A DNA stretch of 64,000 bases from Rhynchopus sp. YZ270_cl-10. Its lineage: Eukaryota > Euglenozoa > Diplonemea > Diplonemida > Diplonemidae. Location: assembly GCA_964035575.1 (NCBI GenBank), contig OZ037884.1, forward strand, positions 744,001-808,000, given 5' to 3'. How positions within the stretch are numbered: the first letter of the stretch is position 1; the number at the start of each line of letters is the position of its first letter. The notes under the pieces were generated by a model. That model was not told the origin of the DNA. It made no database searches and saw only the letters and a program-made list of their open reading frames with translations. This document shows positions 9,001 to 18,536 of this stretch, piece after piece. The translations under genes and the position numbers were made by a program.

Positions 9001-10561
9001 TTGGGGTGGACTCCGTGTCCGCATCGGCATGCACATCGGCCCTGTGGACGCAGAACTCAACCCGGTCACAGGAAGACTCGACTTCTTTGGCAGCACTGTA
9101 AACAAAGCGGCGCGTGTCGAGTCGAAGAGTGTCGGAGGGGCGCTGTGTGTGACGGAAGAGATGCTGGTGGCAGTGGAAGGGACCGAGGCGTTGAAGAGGG
9201 TCGAGAGGGTGCCTGTGGGGCTGGTGCAGCTGAAGGGGGTCAAGGAGAAGGCGAAGCTGTGCGTTTTGTTGCCTGAATCGCTTGCGGCGAGGAAGACGGA
9301 CATCGTGGGGGTGTTGATGTCTGCGCAGAACCCAGGGTTGTCATCCAATATGGAGGGCAGTTTGGTGACCGACCCGCGTACCCCTACGGCCACAGACATC
9401 GTTCAGGTCCACGCGGTGCTGCACAACAGCATTGCGACAGCGGTGGGGGTAAGTCTCAACCTCCGTCGTCTCCCTGTCAGCTTGCTTGCCGGCACCGCAA
9501 GCAAGCTCGTTGCAACAGTTATGGAAGCCGTTCAACGCACCTCTGGCGTCTTCCAGTCTCTCTGTGGATCGAGCGTGCTGGCAACGTGGAATGTGGGCAA
9601 GCGTTGCAGAGAGCACGTCGTTCAGTCAACCAGGTTTGCATCCATTGTCACGACAGCCCCTATTCAGTCGAAGTCTGGTGATGAATGCATGCTGTCTGAG
9701 GCATTGGTTTCTACCGGAATTTCAACAGGGCTGTGCAAGCAAGGAAGGGTTGGGAGGCGGAACCAAAAGTCGATTATGGTGATTGGGTCTCCGGTGGACC
9801 TGGCGTTGCGCCTTGCAGCGCATGCGTCAGAACTGAACAGCCGCTGTCTTGCCTGCGGAACTCCAGGACATCATTGCGTGGTGGAGGACAAAATGATCTC
9901 TCGTCTATGCAGGGTTGCGGATGTCTGGCGCACTTCGCATACCCGCGATAGCGAGGCAAACTTCATTGTCATCTCTGAGCTGAACACCGCTGTATTGAGC
10001 ATGTTAATGACCACCACAGGGTTTGCCGAACAGGATGACAGCGAAACCGGCCTTTGGGGCAACGTCGCGGCGCTCACTACTCTCATTTCTGACCCCGCAG
10101 ACAAGGCGGTGTACCTCAAGGAGTACGCAAGAATGTATGCAGGGGAGGCAGACCGGGTGCTGTGCACCGGATGCAAAATGGATGTGGCAAGTCTCTCATG
10201 CGCAGCGTGCAATGCGTCCGCCTGCAGAGAATGTGTCGGTATTCTTCCGGGGTGTTCCAGCCATGAGGTGCTCCCGGACAACTCTTCTGGGTCGTTGGGC
10301 GTATTAGAACATATGAGCGTCCTGCTTGGAGCAGATGCCCTGCGTCCTTCTAAGGTGTTCCACTTCCCGACAGAGCCTGTCGAGTTCACACCGCACTCCC
10401 CGGCGCTGCTAACACCCGCAGTCGCGCCAGGGATGGCGAATAGCTGCATGTCCTCCACCCCGTCAAATCCTCTGAATATGCCAATCAGCCCAGTCACCCC
10501 AGCAGGACCTCAACAGCAGGCTCGTTCCTTCCGTAGTGCTGCGGGTCTGGGGTTTCCTTAA
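6053..10561 (+). CDS. Haem peroxidase-DOMON-cytochrome b561-cytochrome b5-adenylyl cyclase fusion, copy A
   Basis: Intronless, 1,502 residues. A signal peptide (1-20) leads into a class I (APX/CcP-like) haem peroxidase (about 55-330): distal Arg66-Trp69-His70 in LSRLAWHSAGTY, proximal His222 in LMGGHTLGGMH, its Asp partner Asp287. The position of the CcP radical Trp191 is Phe238. A DOMON-like domain follows (about 358-515, Met370 a candidate haem ligand). Then come five membrane helices (about 525-695) with four conserved His (527, 570, 604, 639) typical of b561 haem ligation. Cytochrome b5 (715-790) has haem His748 in HPGG and His771. The cyclase domain (about 883-1075) keeps metal Asp890 and Asp933, adenine-specifying Lys929 and Asp1010, and transition-state Asn1017 and Arg1021, so it reads as a complete adenylyl cyclase able to work as a homodimer. 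A second, degenerate cyclase-like fold (about 1140-1295) and a CxxC/Cys-His cluster (1371-1404) end the protein. A cleaved signal plus five helices puts b5 and cyclase in the cytosol. Proposed role: redox-controlled cAMP production (inference). Confidence 0.9.
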   Translation: MWSVPAYVVACLVVMQEVAAVQLCHHLEASHVEACVAQYRPLAADMESVIGPAINAEPGLIPLLSRLAWHSAGTYNRRLKPIGGTNGGCIRMPPESVDAGNANVAPALDLVISVRHRHNWATLADCIQLASAVAHEFVGCTELGFTPGRQDFHVHESEEKCSANGRLPSKEVIGDVHPLPRTQSLLFEKFAVFLDSLDTTPDANGIYTAQFVEEAVALMGGHTLGGMHRGTSGNEGNFTKTPFVFDNEYFVNLVELDWSVEAQVGGKVGDATDLQYERGGIALLPVDVAMVHNPQMLPFVQRFADNNSYFMEVYARAWDRLAENGLDRSSGGVTPYPTATPSQSCTPSTLSTPDTNTPYTCQIELPVAGMALHYLSEAESVSIAISSEGGSGWMGVSFPQSQGTMLAPHALIWANGELGHYGIVSRSLDGFVAKPSGNAEEVGLLNTAYGVVNGRQVVSFTLSCGGRNSSEACAFDAENAYINVARDGTSNTLIQHSGLNKGSAVINLLTGVSRSVSDDIMYWRKLHGSLMSAATLFVIPLGIFAKRYGKHVFGVSDSSRLPLGPAFIVHVCCMVVALSMVVTAASIALTKLDGTGSAGDAYNHRVIGFVCMVVLCVVCTAGMAGRFLPPKRKIPRRAHAVLGAFMLILMCIQTVTGVKKLRAYDPTQDEPFVILLSAGYMFMGGTGLLLELVLAFGKRTNTSYVEAAFMGSVTYSRLEVQKHNTKEDAWIVMEGKVYNVQGWPQSHPGGEDIIYSMAGKDATERFYAVNHSSAAQKKMKEYFIGMVEGTDVSSCIELVGDVATCLVELDIDKAERILSDLEGGELPKSLILEFRQLLNNLDAFKPYLPDSLLETLCTNKVEREYSEAQDPFARELEANPPDHCVIAFTDVQSSTNLWESTPAGMRSALQEHNDVIRSVIRRCRGYEVKTIGDAFMVAFTSATDALEFGLSVQDELVHADWHPALLEQPLCREARNLKTGQPIWGGLRVRIGMHIGPVDAELNPVTGRLDFFGSTVNKAARVESKSVGGALCVTEEMLVAVEGTEALKRVERVPVGLVQLKGVKEKAKLCVLLPESLAARKTDIVGVLMSAQNPGLSSNMEGSLVTDPRTPTATDIVQVHAVLHNSIATAVGVSLNLRRLPVSLLAGTASKLVATVMEAVQRTSGVFQSLCGSSVLATWNVGKRCREHVVQSTRFASIVTTAPIQSKSGDECMLSEALVSTGISTGLCKQGRVGRRNQKSIMVIGSPVDLALRLAAHASELNSRCLACGTPGHHCVVEDKMISRLCRVADVWRTSHTRDSEANFIVISELNTAVLSMLMTTTGFAEQDDSETGLWGNVAALTTLISDPADKAVYLKEYARMYAGEADRVLCTGCKMDVASLSCAACNASACRECVGILPGCSSHEVLPDNSSGSLGVLEHMSVLLGADALRPSKVFHFPTEPVEFTPHSPALLTPAVAPGMANSCMSSTPSNPLNMPISPVTPAGPQQQARSFRSAAGLGFP

Positions 10562-12473
10562 AATGACTAAAAAAATAGATGAAAATAACGAAAAAATGCT
10601 CTTTTTGGGAGGAGGAGGGAGGAGGTTGGGAGGGGGGGTTTTTTTATTATAAAGTAACTCTTCAAACAGGTGTAGAGAGGTCCTGAGGGTCGTACTATTT
10701 TTATTTCTTTTTTCCATCAGATCAGATGGCACCCTTTTTTTTTTGGAATGCGTCTTTTTTATTCTCTTTTGTCCATTTTTTTCCTTCTGCACACCAAAAC
10801 AGTGAGGTACATTCATATTTATTTTCCCCCCCCCAACCTTTTCTTGTTCCTGGAGGGGGGTGTGTTGCCCTCTACCCGCTTTTGCCCCTGAGTCCCATTT
10901 ACGGTACGTTTTTGATTATTTATTATTTCTCTTTGAAAAACACATAAAAAAGAAAGATTGGGGTGGCTGAAGGGGGGGCTGATTCGCACTCCTTGCGCAC
11001 TTCTTGCGTACTTTGTGCACCCCTCTCCATTCAGCCATACCAAAGATGGGAACGTTGTTGATCCCTATACCTATGCTCTCAATGTATTGAATGCATATTA
11101 ATAATTGTTGTTTTCATTATTTCTCTTCTTTGACGGTGAATAATCACGGCTATGCATCTTTTACCATCCTTTTTACCCCCTTTTTTTTTTTTTTTTTTTT
11201 TCCCTGTCGAAGATGCATGCGCAGAGGGCCCATTCATCAATTTCTCTTTTATTTTTTGACTTTTTTTCCAAGAAGCACAATGATCTTCTTGGAAATCAAC
11301 AAGGGGGTGTGTATGTGTTTTGGTTTCTTTTTTGTTTTTACTTGACTCGTCATTCTCGTCACTTTTTGCGCTGCAAAGGGTTTTTGCTATACTTTGTTTT
11401 GTCTTTTTTTTTTGTTAGCATTTTTGCAGCAGTGGACTCAACGGCTCAACATTTTTTTTTGTTGAGTTTTTTTTTTTTAAACCCCCGGTACAGCCGCTCA
11501 ATGTACCAAGGTACGCTGTCATGAGCGGCTTTGTAAGTTAAGCTTTTTTAAAATTGTTATTGCATGCCAATATCTTTTTGGTTTTCAGTACTAAGGGACC
11601 ATTTTTAAGATCCCTCCTCCTATGCAATCAATTTATTGATTGCATATTGTTGAAATACTGGTTTTCGGTACTGAAAAAAGATTGGAGGAGAAACGCTTTT
11701 TAGGGAAACAAAAAACGGAAAACAAAAAAAAAAAACATGCTTTTTGTAATTGTCTGTTGGTGGATTCACTTTGATTCACAAAAAACACCGACACGAAATT
11801 GCTGTTTCACACTTTTTCCACCTTTTTGTTACGCCCGACTTTGAGCGCACAAAGACCCCATCTTTTTTTTTTTTTTTGTTATTCCTGCGACACTGTCCTC
11901 TCCCCTCTCCCCTGAAAAAAAAACCCCCCCCCAAAGCAAAGCAAAAATAAAATAAAATGGAAAAAAGCAATTTACCTTACTGGAGGGGAGAGGGGGTCAA
12001 ATCTAGTTAGGTTTCACCTTCTCTTCCCAGTAATCAGGATTTTGTAAAGTTCCTTGGTTGTGATTTGTGTTTCGTGTCTTGGAGGTTACAGTTTTTGTCC
12101 TCCGTACTTTTTCAAGTTTTTTTTCTTCTATTTTCATGGCACCCCTTCCGGGTACCATTTTGTCCAGAGGCATTTGCGTATTCAACATTCTTTTTATTTT
12201 ATTTTGTTTTTAATAGATGCGTTGTCGTTCATGGTTATTTTCTACGCTTTTTGCCCCAAACTCCCCAACCCACCCTATCTCTCCCACAAGCTTTGGTTAA
12301 GGATCTAAAAAGCTAAACAAACACAAACACAAAAATAGCGAAAACAAAGAGTACAAAAACATAACAAAAACACATCTACAAACCACCCTATCTCTCCCGC
12401 CCTTCTTTCTCCCCTTCCCAAGACTGGGTGTGTGTGTTTTTTTTTTAAAAATCATGTTACTGCACAATAGGGC

Positions 12474-12508
<35 letters not shown>
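10562..12508. other. Spacer with repeat families only
   Basis: No gene is supported. It holds two F4 repeats (11045-11110 and 11568-11665), a weak F2 copy (11509-11560), an R3-like motif (11211-11250) and long T-runs. A 34-base T-run (12475-12508) abuts the start of the large element at 12509. Confidence 0.65.
11568..11665 (+). repeat. Dispersed repeat F4 (ATCAATTTATTGATTGCATA)
   Basis: Consensus order is a GGGACCATTTTT block, GATCCCTCCTCCTATGC, the palindrome-bearing ATCAATTTATTGATTGCAT, then GATGAAAATAC. Other copies, all on the + strand: 11045-11110, 25415-25482, 32788-32870, 57865-57905 (right half only) and 58460-58530. The unit is about 75 bp. Its source is unknown. Confidence 0.7.
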
Positions 12509-12509
<1 letters not shown>

Positions 12510-12813
12510 GGGATATGCAATATACAAGGAAAGTTTCTGTCGCGATGAAGGGGATAAGTATCCCTCACCAGTTCTTTTTACCCCCTAGCAACCCAACCCC
12601 ACCCCCTATAGACAGCCCCTCCCATCCCATGTCTGTGCTCCGCACCAGTCCACAAACTTCACAGAATTCTACAAGACATGTTCACAACAATCAAACGAGA
12701 CGATTTGGGTTTTTCTGTACTTCAGTGATAATACAAGTCATGATCACAACAACCAAAGGGAAGAGACGAGTTGGGTAGAGTCGAACAACACGGTGTTTAA
12801 AAAAAAAAAAAAA

Positions 12814-13718
12814 CAAGTAATTGCTATCGGAAAAAAAACCGGGTGTGCTGTGGAACTCCACTCTGAAAAAAATATAATCTACAACACGCCCAGCATTCTG
12901 CTCTTCTGCAGGTATGCTAAAACGCTCTTCGTACGCTGCTGAACCCACTGGGATGCCTGCATCTGAAACTTTTAAACAGTGGGGCTGTCCTCTTCGTCCA
13001 GCACCATCTGATCGATCGCGTTATTGGACGTAGTCTCGGCAGGCTCGATAACCATTCGCTCGGGCGGCCTCGGCATGTTCCAGCTCGTAGTCGTCCACAG
13101 GCTCCCACGCATCGTCGTCGTCATCAGAGCAGTGCGGAAGGAACACATAATGCACAGACGACAACACGTCGTCGATCGCACCAGGCATCGTCACATCAGC
13201 ACCTCCAGAAAATCGCCAGGATGCTATGGTGGTTTCGAAAATCGCGCGGAGTTATCCACAGCACACCCCATTTTTTTTCTTAGCAATTAGTTGTTCTTGT
13301 TATTATTGTTTTCCCCACCCTTCCTTCAACCCGATCAGTTCGTATTGTTTTCGCGAAAACATGAAATTACACATTTCAAGAGAACAAAAAATTAAAAAGG
13401 GTTCGCCCCCTCAATGGGACGCCGGAAACCATAATTCCTCAGTGTCAGCCGCATCATTTCAATGAAACCAAAAAGTGGCTTATTTGCATTTTTGGGCTCC
13501 GCCCGTGCAGCGGTGGGGTCATTTCGGAAAATTGGACAATTTTTTGACCACTTAAATTTTGAGAAATATGAGCCCGGTTCCTTATACGTGGGGCCCATTT
13601 TTGGCCAAAATTTTTCTCAAAATCGACGAAATTAAAATTAGACCCCTTACCCCCCCCCAGAATCATTTCAATACACTACCTGTATTGGTTGCTGACGCGT
13701 GTATACAGGAAGGTTGGG
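12814..13718. mobile_element. 905-bp insertion in a poly-A tract (copy 1)
   Basis: Runs from CAAGTAATTGCTATCGG to ...GGAAGGTTGGG, flanked by 15 A on each side. The corresponding site at 18827-18847 is an uninterrupted 21-A run, so this is a demonstrable insertion with an A-tract target duplication. Positions 12814-12862 and 13247-13290 are imperfect inverted repeats (both inner ends GTGTGCTGTGG). A second copy lies inverted at 21384-22291. On the minus strand a 55-codon acidic frame starting MPGAIDDVLSSVHYVF (13172-13005) is conserved in both copies; its function is unknown. Non-autonomous. Confidence 0.75.
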
Positions 13719-13733
13719 AAAAAAAAAAAAAAA

Positions 13734-14110
13734 GGGTAAACAGGGTACCACGGGTAGAAGAGAAGAAAGGATAACAAGGTAAATACGAGTAGATGGGGGC
13801 TAGGTAAACAGGGTTACTAGCAGGTTAACAGAGTACTACGGGAAGACGAGAGAACAGCCAGGAAACAAGGTCAGTACCGGTAGAGGGGGGCTAGGTAAAC
13901 AGGGTTACTAGCAGGTGAACAGAGTATTACGGGAAGACAAGAGAAAAAGGAAACATGAAAAGAGGAAAATATAGGTATCAGGGGCTAAGTAAACAGGGTT
14001 ACTAGCAGGAAAAGAGAATACCACGGGAAGACAAAAAGCCAGGTAAACAGGGTCACGAGCAGGGAACAGGGAAGGTAGGTGACCGGGAAGCCACAGGGAA
14101 GGAATGGGGT
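13734..14110 (+). repeat. Degenerate tandem repeat (GGTAAACAGGGTTACTAGCAGG)
   Basis: Units of roughly 85-130 bp contain TAGGTAAACAGGGTTACT, then a GTTAACAGAGTACTACGGG stretch and a GAAGACAAGAGAA tail, with at least four units of decreasing similarity. The first unit is repeated at 18848-18970 in the shorter tandem copy. Confidence 0.65.
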
Positions 14111-14149
14111 GAACGAGAGAGTATAAGAAACATGACGAAGATCATGAAT

Positions 14150-15150
14150 AATATGGGGAATAAAGGAGGCTTCTGGGGGGACGGGATACACGGACTGCAT
14201 GTAACCGGACTATTACGATGGGGTTATCACGATGACTAGCGTGGGAAGGCGGGGGAAGACTATGCATGGAGTAGCGCGCGGGTGGCTGGACGTATTCTCT
14301 GCCGTGGGGTGGGTGTGCACGTACTGCTGCTGAGAGGCGATTGCAGAAGGAGGAGGCGAAGAATGTCGCGACGGTAGTGAGCAACGAGGAGTAGGGCTAC
14401 CACCCGCGGCAGCCGGAAAGGACCGTCCACCAGCTCAAGAGGGTGGCGGCGATGCGCGCGTTTACTTTAAGGAAATCATGAACTCCCGACGAGCACGTTC
14501 GCAATGTTACTGCCATGGTGCCTCTTTGCTGCAGTCTGGCAGCCTATCTGGTACAGTTCTCATCTTACACATGCCTCCATTTGTTGACTGTGGGCGACAT
14601 TGTGAAGCACACGAGCCACACGTTGAGTCTTCTGTCTGATGGTAAAGCGGGTGTGCTGCCTGTAGTCGATGGTGAAAGGTTTCGAACAAACTGATATCCG
14701 TACGGCACATATTCTCTCAGTGGATGAACAGTACAAACAGATCTTCAGCAAAATCAAAGTTATTCCGCAGACTCCAGAAGTGGTGATACAACTAAAACAG
14801 TACTTCGACGGACGAGGTCGCTGCCTCGGCCCAGGGAAAACTCCCAACGCTGTGTGGAACGGGTTCGACGCCGCGAGTGAACTTTGGGGAACGTGCTGAC
14901 GTCGGGGTCGCGGCGCTGCACGGTGGTGGTTGATTGACGGTGACGTATGCGAATGCGGCAAAGGCCATTGATGCGGGTACAGTTAATCTTCGGTGAGTGC
15001 TGGCGTGGGGTTTGTACCCGAAGGGGGGTACGGGGCATTACGTTCCCTCATTACGATCCGTACTGGAGGCCACAGGGAAAGGAGAACAGGTTTACCCCGG
15101 GGGGAAGGGGAACGAGCAATCAGAGACATAGCTATCGTGGAGGTGGGGTA
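14150..15150. other. GC-rich decayed stretch, left part of element interior
   Basis: Markedly more GC-rich than the flanking spacer, with only short open frames (best 14669-14899 on the + strand, 76 residues starting MVKGFEQTDIRTAHIL). It reads like former coding DNA. No domain is recognisable in any frame and no product is proposed. Confidence 0.35.
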
Positions 15151-15163
15151 CGGGGGGGGGGGG

Positions 15164-16353
15164 TAGGTGGGGGCAAAACCCCTATTTTTTTGAGGCATTT
15201 TGACTTTTTTGGACTTCCGCGCAAAGTACGTACAAACCACCCCTCATACCCACCCAGAAATGGGTCAGAAACACCCTGTGACCCGAAAATCCATGCTAAG
15301 GGCGACTCAGAATATGAAAAAATGCAAAAAAATAGTGAAAAAGTGGCCTTTTGACGGTTTTGGCCATGTTGGGTAAAATGGCCATTTTTGGACAAAAAAA
15401 TCAAAAAAACAGCAAAATTTCGACGTCATGACAGCTGCTTGGGCACAAACCTACCCCAGGGAGGTCCTGTGAGTCCATTCCGACCTGTTTTGGACACTTT
15501 AGGTACTTTTTTTGGCCGTTTTTTGGTGTTTTTAGGTCAAAAAATACCCTGGACTTTACCCTGGACGTCCCTGGGCCGCGACTTGCGCCCTGCTTTTGGA
15601 CCCACTCTGGGCCAAAAAATGGGTGAAAACCCCCGAAAAAGCACTCCGGGAACCCAGATAGTTCCAAATATCCACCAGAAACCCACCCAAACACCTCAAA
15701 AACATGCCAGAAAAATATTTTTAAAAACACACTTTTTCAAATAAGTCATTATGGAACCTGCCCAGATGAACTTTTTGAAAAAAGTGTGTTTTTGAAAATA
15801 TTTTTCTGGCATGTTTTTGAGGTGTTTGGGTGGGTTTCTGGTGGATATTTGGAACTATCTGGGTTCCCGGAGTGCTTTTTCGGGGGTTTTCACCCATTTT
15901 TTGGCCCAGAGTGGGTCCAAAAGCAGGGCGCAAGTCGCGGCCCAGGGACGTCCAGGGTAAAGTCCAGGGTATTTTTTGACCTAAAAACACCAAAAAACGG
16001 CCAAAAAAAGTACCTAAAGTGTCCAAAACAGGTCGGAATGGACTCACAGGACCTCCCTGGGGTAGGTTTGTGCCCAAGCAGCTGTCATGACGTCGAAATT
16101 TTGCTGTTTTTTTGATTTTTTTGTCCAAAAATGGCCATTTTACCCAACATGGCCAAAACCGTCAAAAGGCCACTTTTTCACTATTTTTTTGCATTTTTTC
16201 ATATTCTGAGTCGCCCTTAGCATGGATTTTCGGGTCACAGGGTGTTTCTGACCCATTTCTGGGTGGGTATGAGGGGTGGTTTGTGGGTACTTTGCGCGGA
16301 AGTCCAAAAAAGTCAAAATGCCTCACCCGTCCTGAAGGTTTTGCCCCCACCTA
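15164..16353. repeat. 1.19-kb near-perfect palindrome (inverted repeat arms ~575 bp)
   Basis: The left arm 15164-15740 and right arm 15777-16353 are reverse complements around a ~36-bp loop. The 109-codon frames 15401-15730 (minus) and 15786-16115 (plus) translate identically, so the arms differ very little apart from the outermost ends. Features include GACGTCATGACAGCTGC and GGGTCAGAAACACCCTGTG. A diverged single copy of the latter region occurs at 49950-50050, so this is a dispersed family. It is probably a foldback transposon; an assembly artefact is possible. Confidence 0.8.
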
Positions 16354-16499
16354 GGGGGGGGGGGGGGGGTGGGGGGGAAAGGTTACAGAACAGGGGAGAC
16401 TAATAACAGAGAGAGTTAGCGCGAAACATGAGAATGAAGAGAAAAACGATGGGTCAAAAGCACGATGAACGGAGCCTGAGCGGGGTCATATTGGGGCAA

Positions 16500-16532
16500 C
16501 AGGGGGACGGGCAGTAAAGAGGGACGAAAAAT

Positions 16533-16572
<40 letters not shown>

Positions 16573-16690
16573 GATGAAGAAGAAGAAGGGGAAAAGGTAG
16601 AGGGATAAAAGGTACAGGGAAATAAGGTAAAGGGAGATAAGGTAAAGGGATAAAAAGGTAAAGGGATAAAGGGTACAGCACTTTGCAAAC
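16500..16690. repeat. A-run and AAAGGGATAA-type simple repeats
   Basis: A run of about 35 A at 16532-16567 is followed by purine-only repeats of GGTAAAGGGATAA type (16595-16680). Low-complexity sequence with no coding content. Confidence 0.7.
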
Positions 16691-18430
16691 GTGGTGTACG
16701 GGTTGAAGAGGTTCAGGGATAGACGTGTCGGGCCAGGTCGAGGCAGACCTCCAGAGGGCGCTGAACAGGCAGAGGGCGGTGGTGCTCGAAGCAGACAGAA
16801 CCGGCGTCTCCGCAGGGTGACGACATCGTTTAGGGTCGTGCTGTCCGGGCCTGAAGCGTGTTTTTATTTTATTTTATGTTGATGGTACAGTGCGGCTCGC
16901 GAAAGCGACGGTGATGGGACGGTGTGTTACGCGCTTATGGCATAGGGGGTTGCGCGTGGAGGATACGGCGGCGTTCTCGGAACCGCTGGCGTTACGCACA
17001 GAAGTACGAGGGGGATGAGTTTTTTGGTGGATTGGGCCAGGGACATGGCAGAAGGGGGATGGTGTAGAGTGTGGTTACGACGAGGTTTTGTCGACTGGTG
17101 GGGCGATCCGGATGAGAGGCGGAGGTCTCAGTCTGAAGAGCGTTTGGCGGCAATTTGTGTGACGCGCATGGGCCTCGACGAGCTGCGTGCACTGGACGGG
17201 GACGGAAAGCTGGTTGGGGGTCACGGACCTCATTAGGTCTCCAGAGGCGTTTAGGGCGGCGTCAAGGACGGGGATGCTGCACGAGCTGGCACGGAAGACC
17301 CCCGCAGTGATTTCTTACCACCTGCGATTAGCACATGGAGGGATTGATGGAGTACAAAGTAGTGTTGCCTTTGGAGCGTTTTTTATATAGAAGGCAGGGT
17401 TTAGACTTGGCGGGCACACAGTGCAAAAGCGTTCGGGGAGGTTCCGTTTTGGTGTTCGACCGCTGCACGACATGTTTGGTGGGACCTGCGGACATCGCAT
17501 CAATGTCCTCGTACGGCGTAGGAGGTACTGGACGTGAATTCCAATTTCCGGTAGACAGAGACGTATTGTGTATGTGCATGGGGTGAGGACGTACCGACGA
17601 TTGCGCACCGTACGGCGAGTTTCTATTGCGGACGGATGAGGGTGTAGCGTGGGACGATAGCCTTTTGGTGTTAGGGGGCTTGTGGGGACGTATTGCGTGC
17701 GCAGTGTTTTTCCGGGGTCGCTGCGAACGGTGTATATTACGGTGAACTGCTCAGAGGTACACGGGAGGCCATTTCAGTTTTGAGAGAGTTCCGGCATTTG
17801 GTCTGATCTGATCCGATACGCACACCGTATGTGAGCTGGCTGACGAAGTTGCGGGGACAGCGAGTGAGATGTCTCCGCGGAGGGTTTTTCGCGTGTTTGG
17901 GAGTCTGGTGTGGCAGTTGTACGTGACGCAGGTACCTATGGCATTCTTGGCCGCGACGATGTTACGTCCGGCGCGTAGCGGGAGCTTGTTCGACGGACAA
18001 GGCGGCGTGGGACGTATGGGTGCAGGTTCCGAGGTGGGTGTAGGGAGCTCGTTCATCGCCTGGGTTGGTGGAAGATAACGGGTGGTAGCATTTGCCCCCT
18101 ACCGAGTCTTTGACTGTGTGGACGGACGCATCGAGCTAAGGTGGGGTGTGTACGTCGAAGGGGAGGAGCAAGCAGTAGGTATTATGGACGTTTCGGGGAG
18201 GCAGTTGTGCGGTCTACGGGTGGCGTCAGGCATGGTCCAAGGGTGTCGGATCAGATTGATGGTGGACATATTCGGAAACGGGGCATGGCGCAAACTTTGT
18301 ACGGCACGGGTATCGCCGAGTAGAAGGCGGATGTTTTGTTACGGGGTGTGTTTACGCTGCGGTCGCGTGCGGCAGGTGAACGTGGCTGACCTGTCTGCTT
18401 CGAAGTCGATACAGCACCCGATGTAGCCCC
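16690..18430. other. GC-rich decayed stretch, right part of element interior
   Basis: Several medium open frames on the + strand (17015-17236, 17335-17586, 17869-18078 and 18082-18426) are not collinear in one frame and show no family I recognise. G/T-rich composition on one strand suggests long C-to-T decay. I treat it as the eroded body of the large element and propose no protein. Confidence 0.4.
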
Positions 18431-18536
18431 GTGAGTCAGGGTGCCTCACGTCCCTAAGGGGTCCTCAGGGTCCAGCGTGTGGATGCTGCAATGCAACACG
18501 ATACTTATCAACACGAAGAGACACAAGTAACTTTTT

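Larger units (their letters stand above)
12509..18536 (+). mobile_element. Large element, tandem copy 1, with two nested structures
   Basis: Begins GGGGATATGCAATATACAAG and ends ...GAGACACAAGTAACTTTTT. The same beginning and the same ~60-bp end recur in the adjacent shorter copy (18537-19149), which defines the ends. Inside are a leader block (12509-12813), the 905-bp insertion (12814-13718), tandem repeats (13734-14110), GC-rich decayed sequence (14150-15150 and 16690-18430) and a 1.19-kb palindrome (15164-16353). No intact gene is seen and its class is unknown. I see no terminal inverted repeats, polymerase or transposase that I can recognise. It looks old and broken. Confidence 0.55.

Noticed and set aside
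6142-9399. Minus-strand frames across the peroxidase-cyclase gene
   Set aside because: Shadows of the long + strand gene created by its GC-rich codon usage.
15388-16128. Two identical ~110-codon proteins as a duplicated gene
   Set aside because: They are the same palindrome arm read on both strands; composition is low-complexity and no domain is present.
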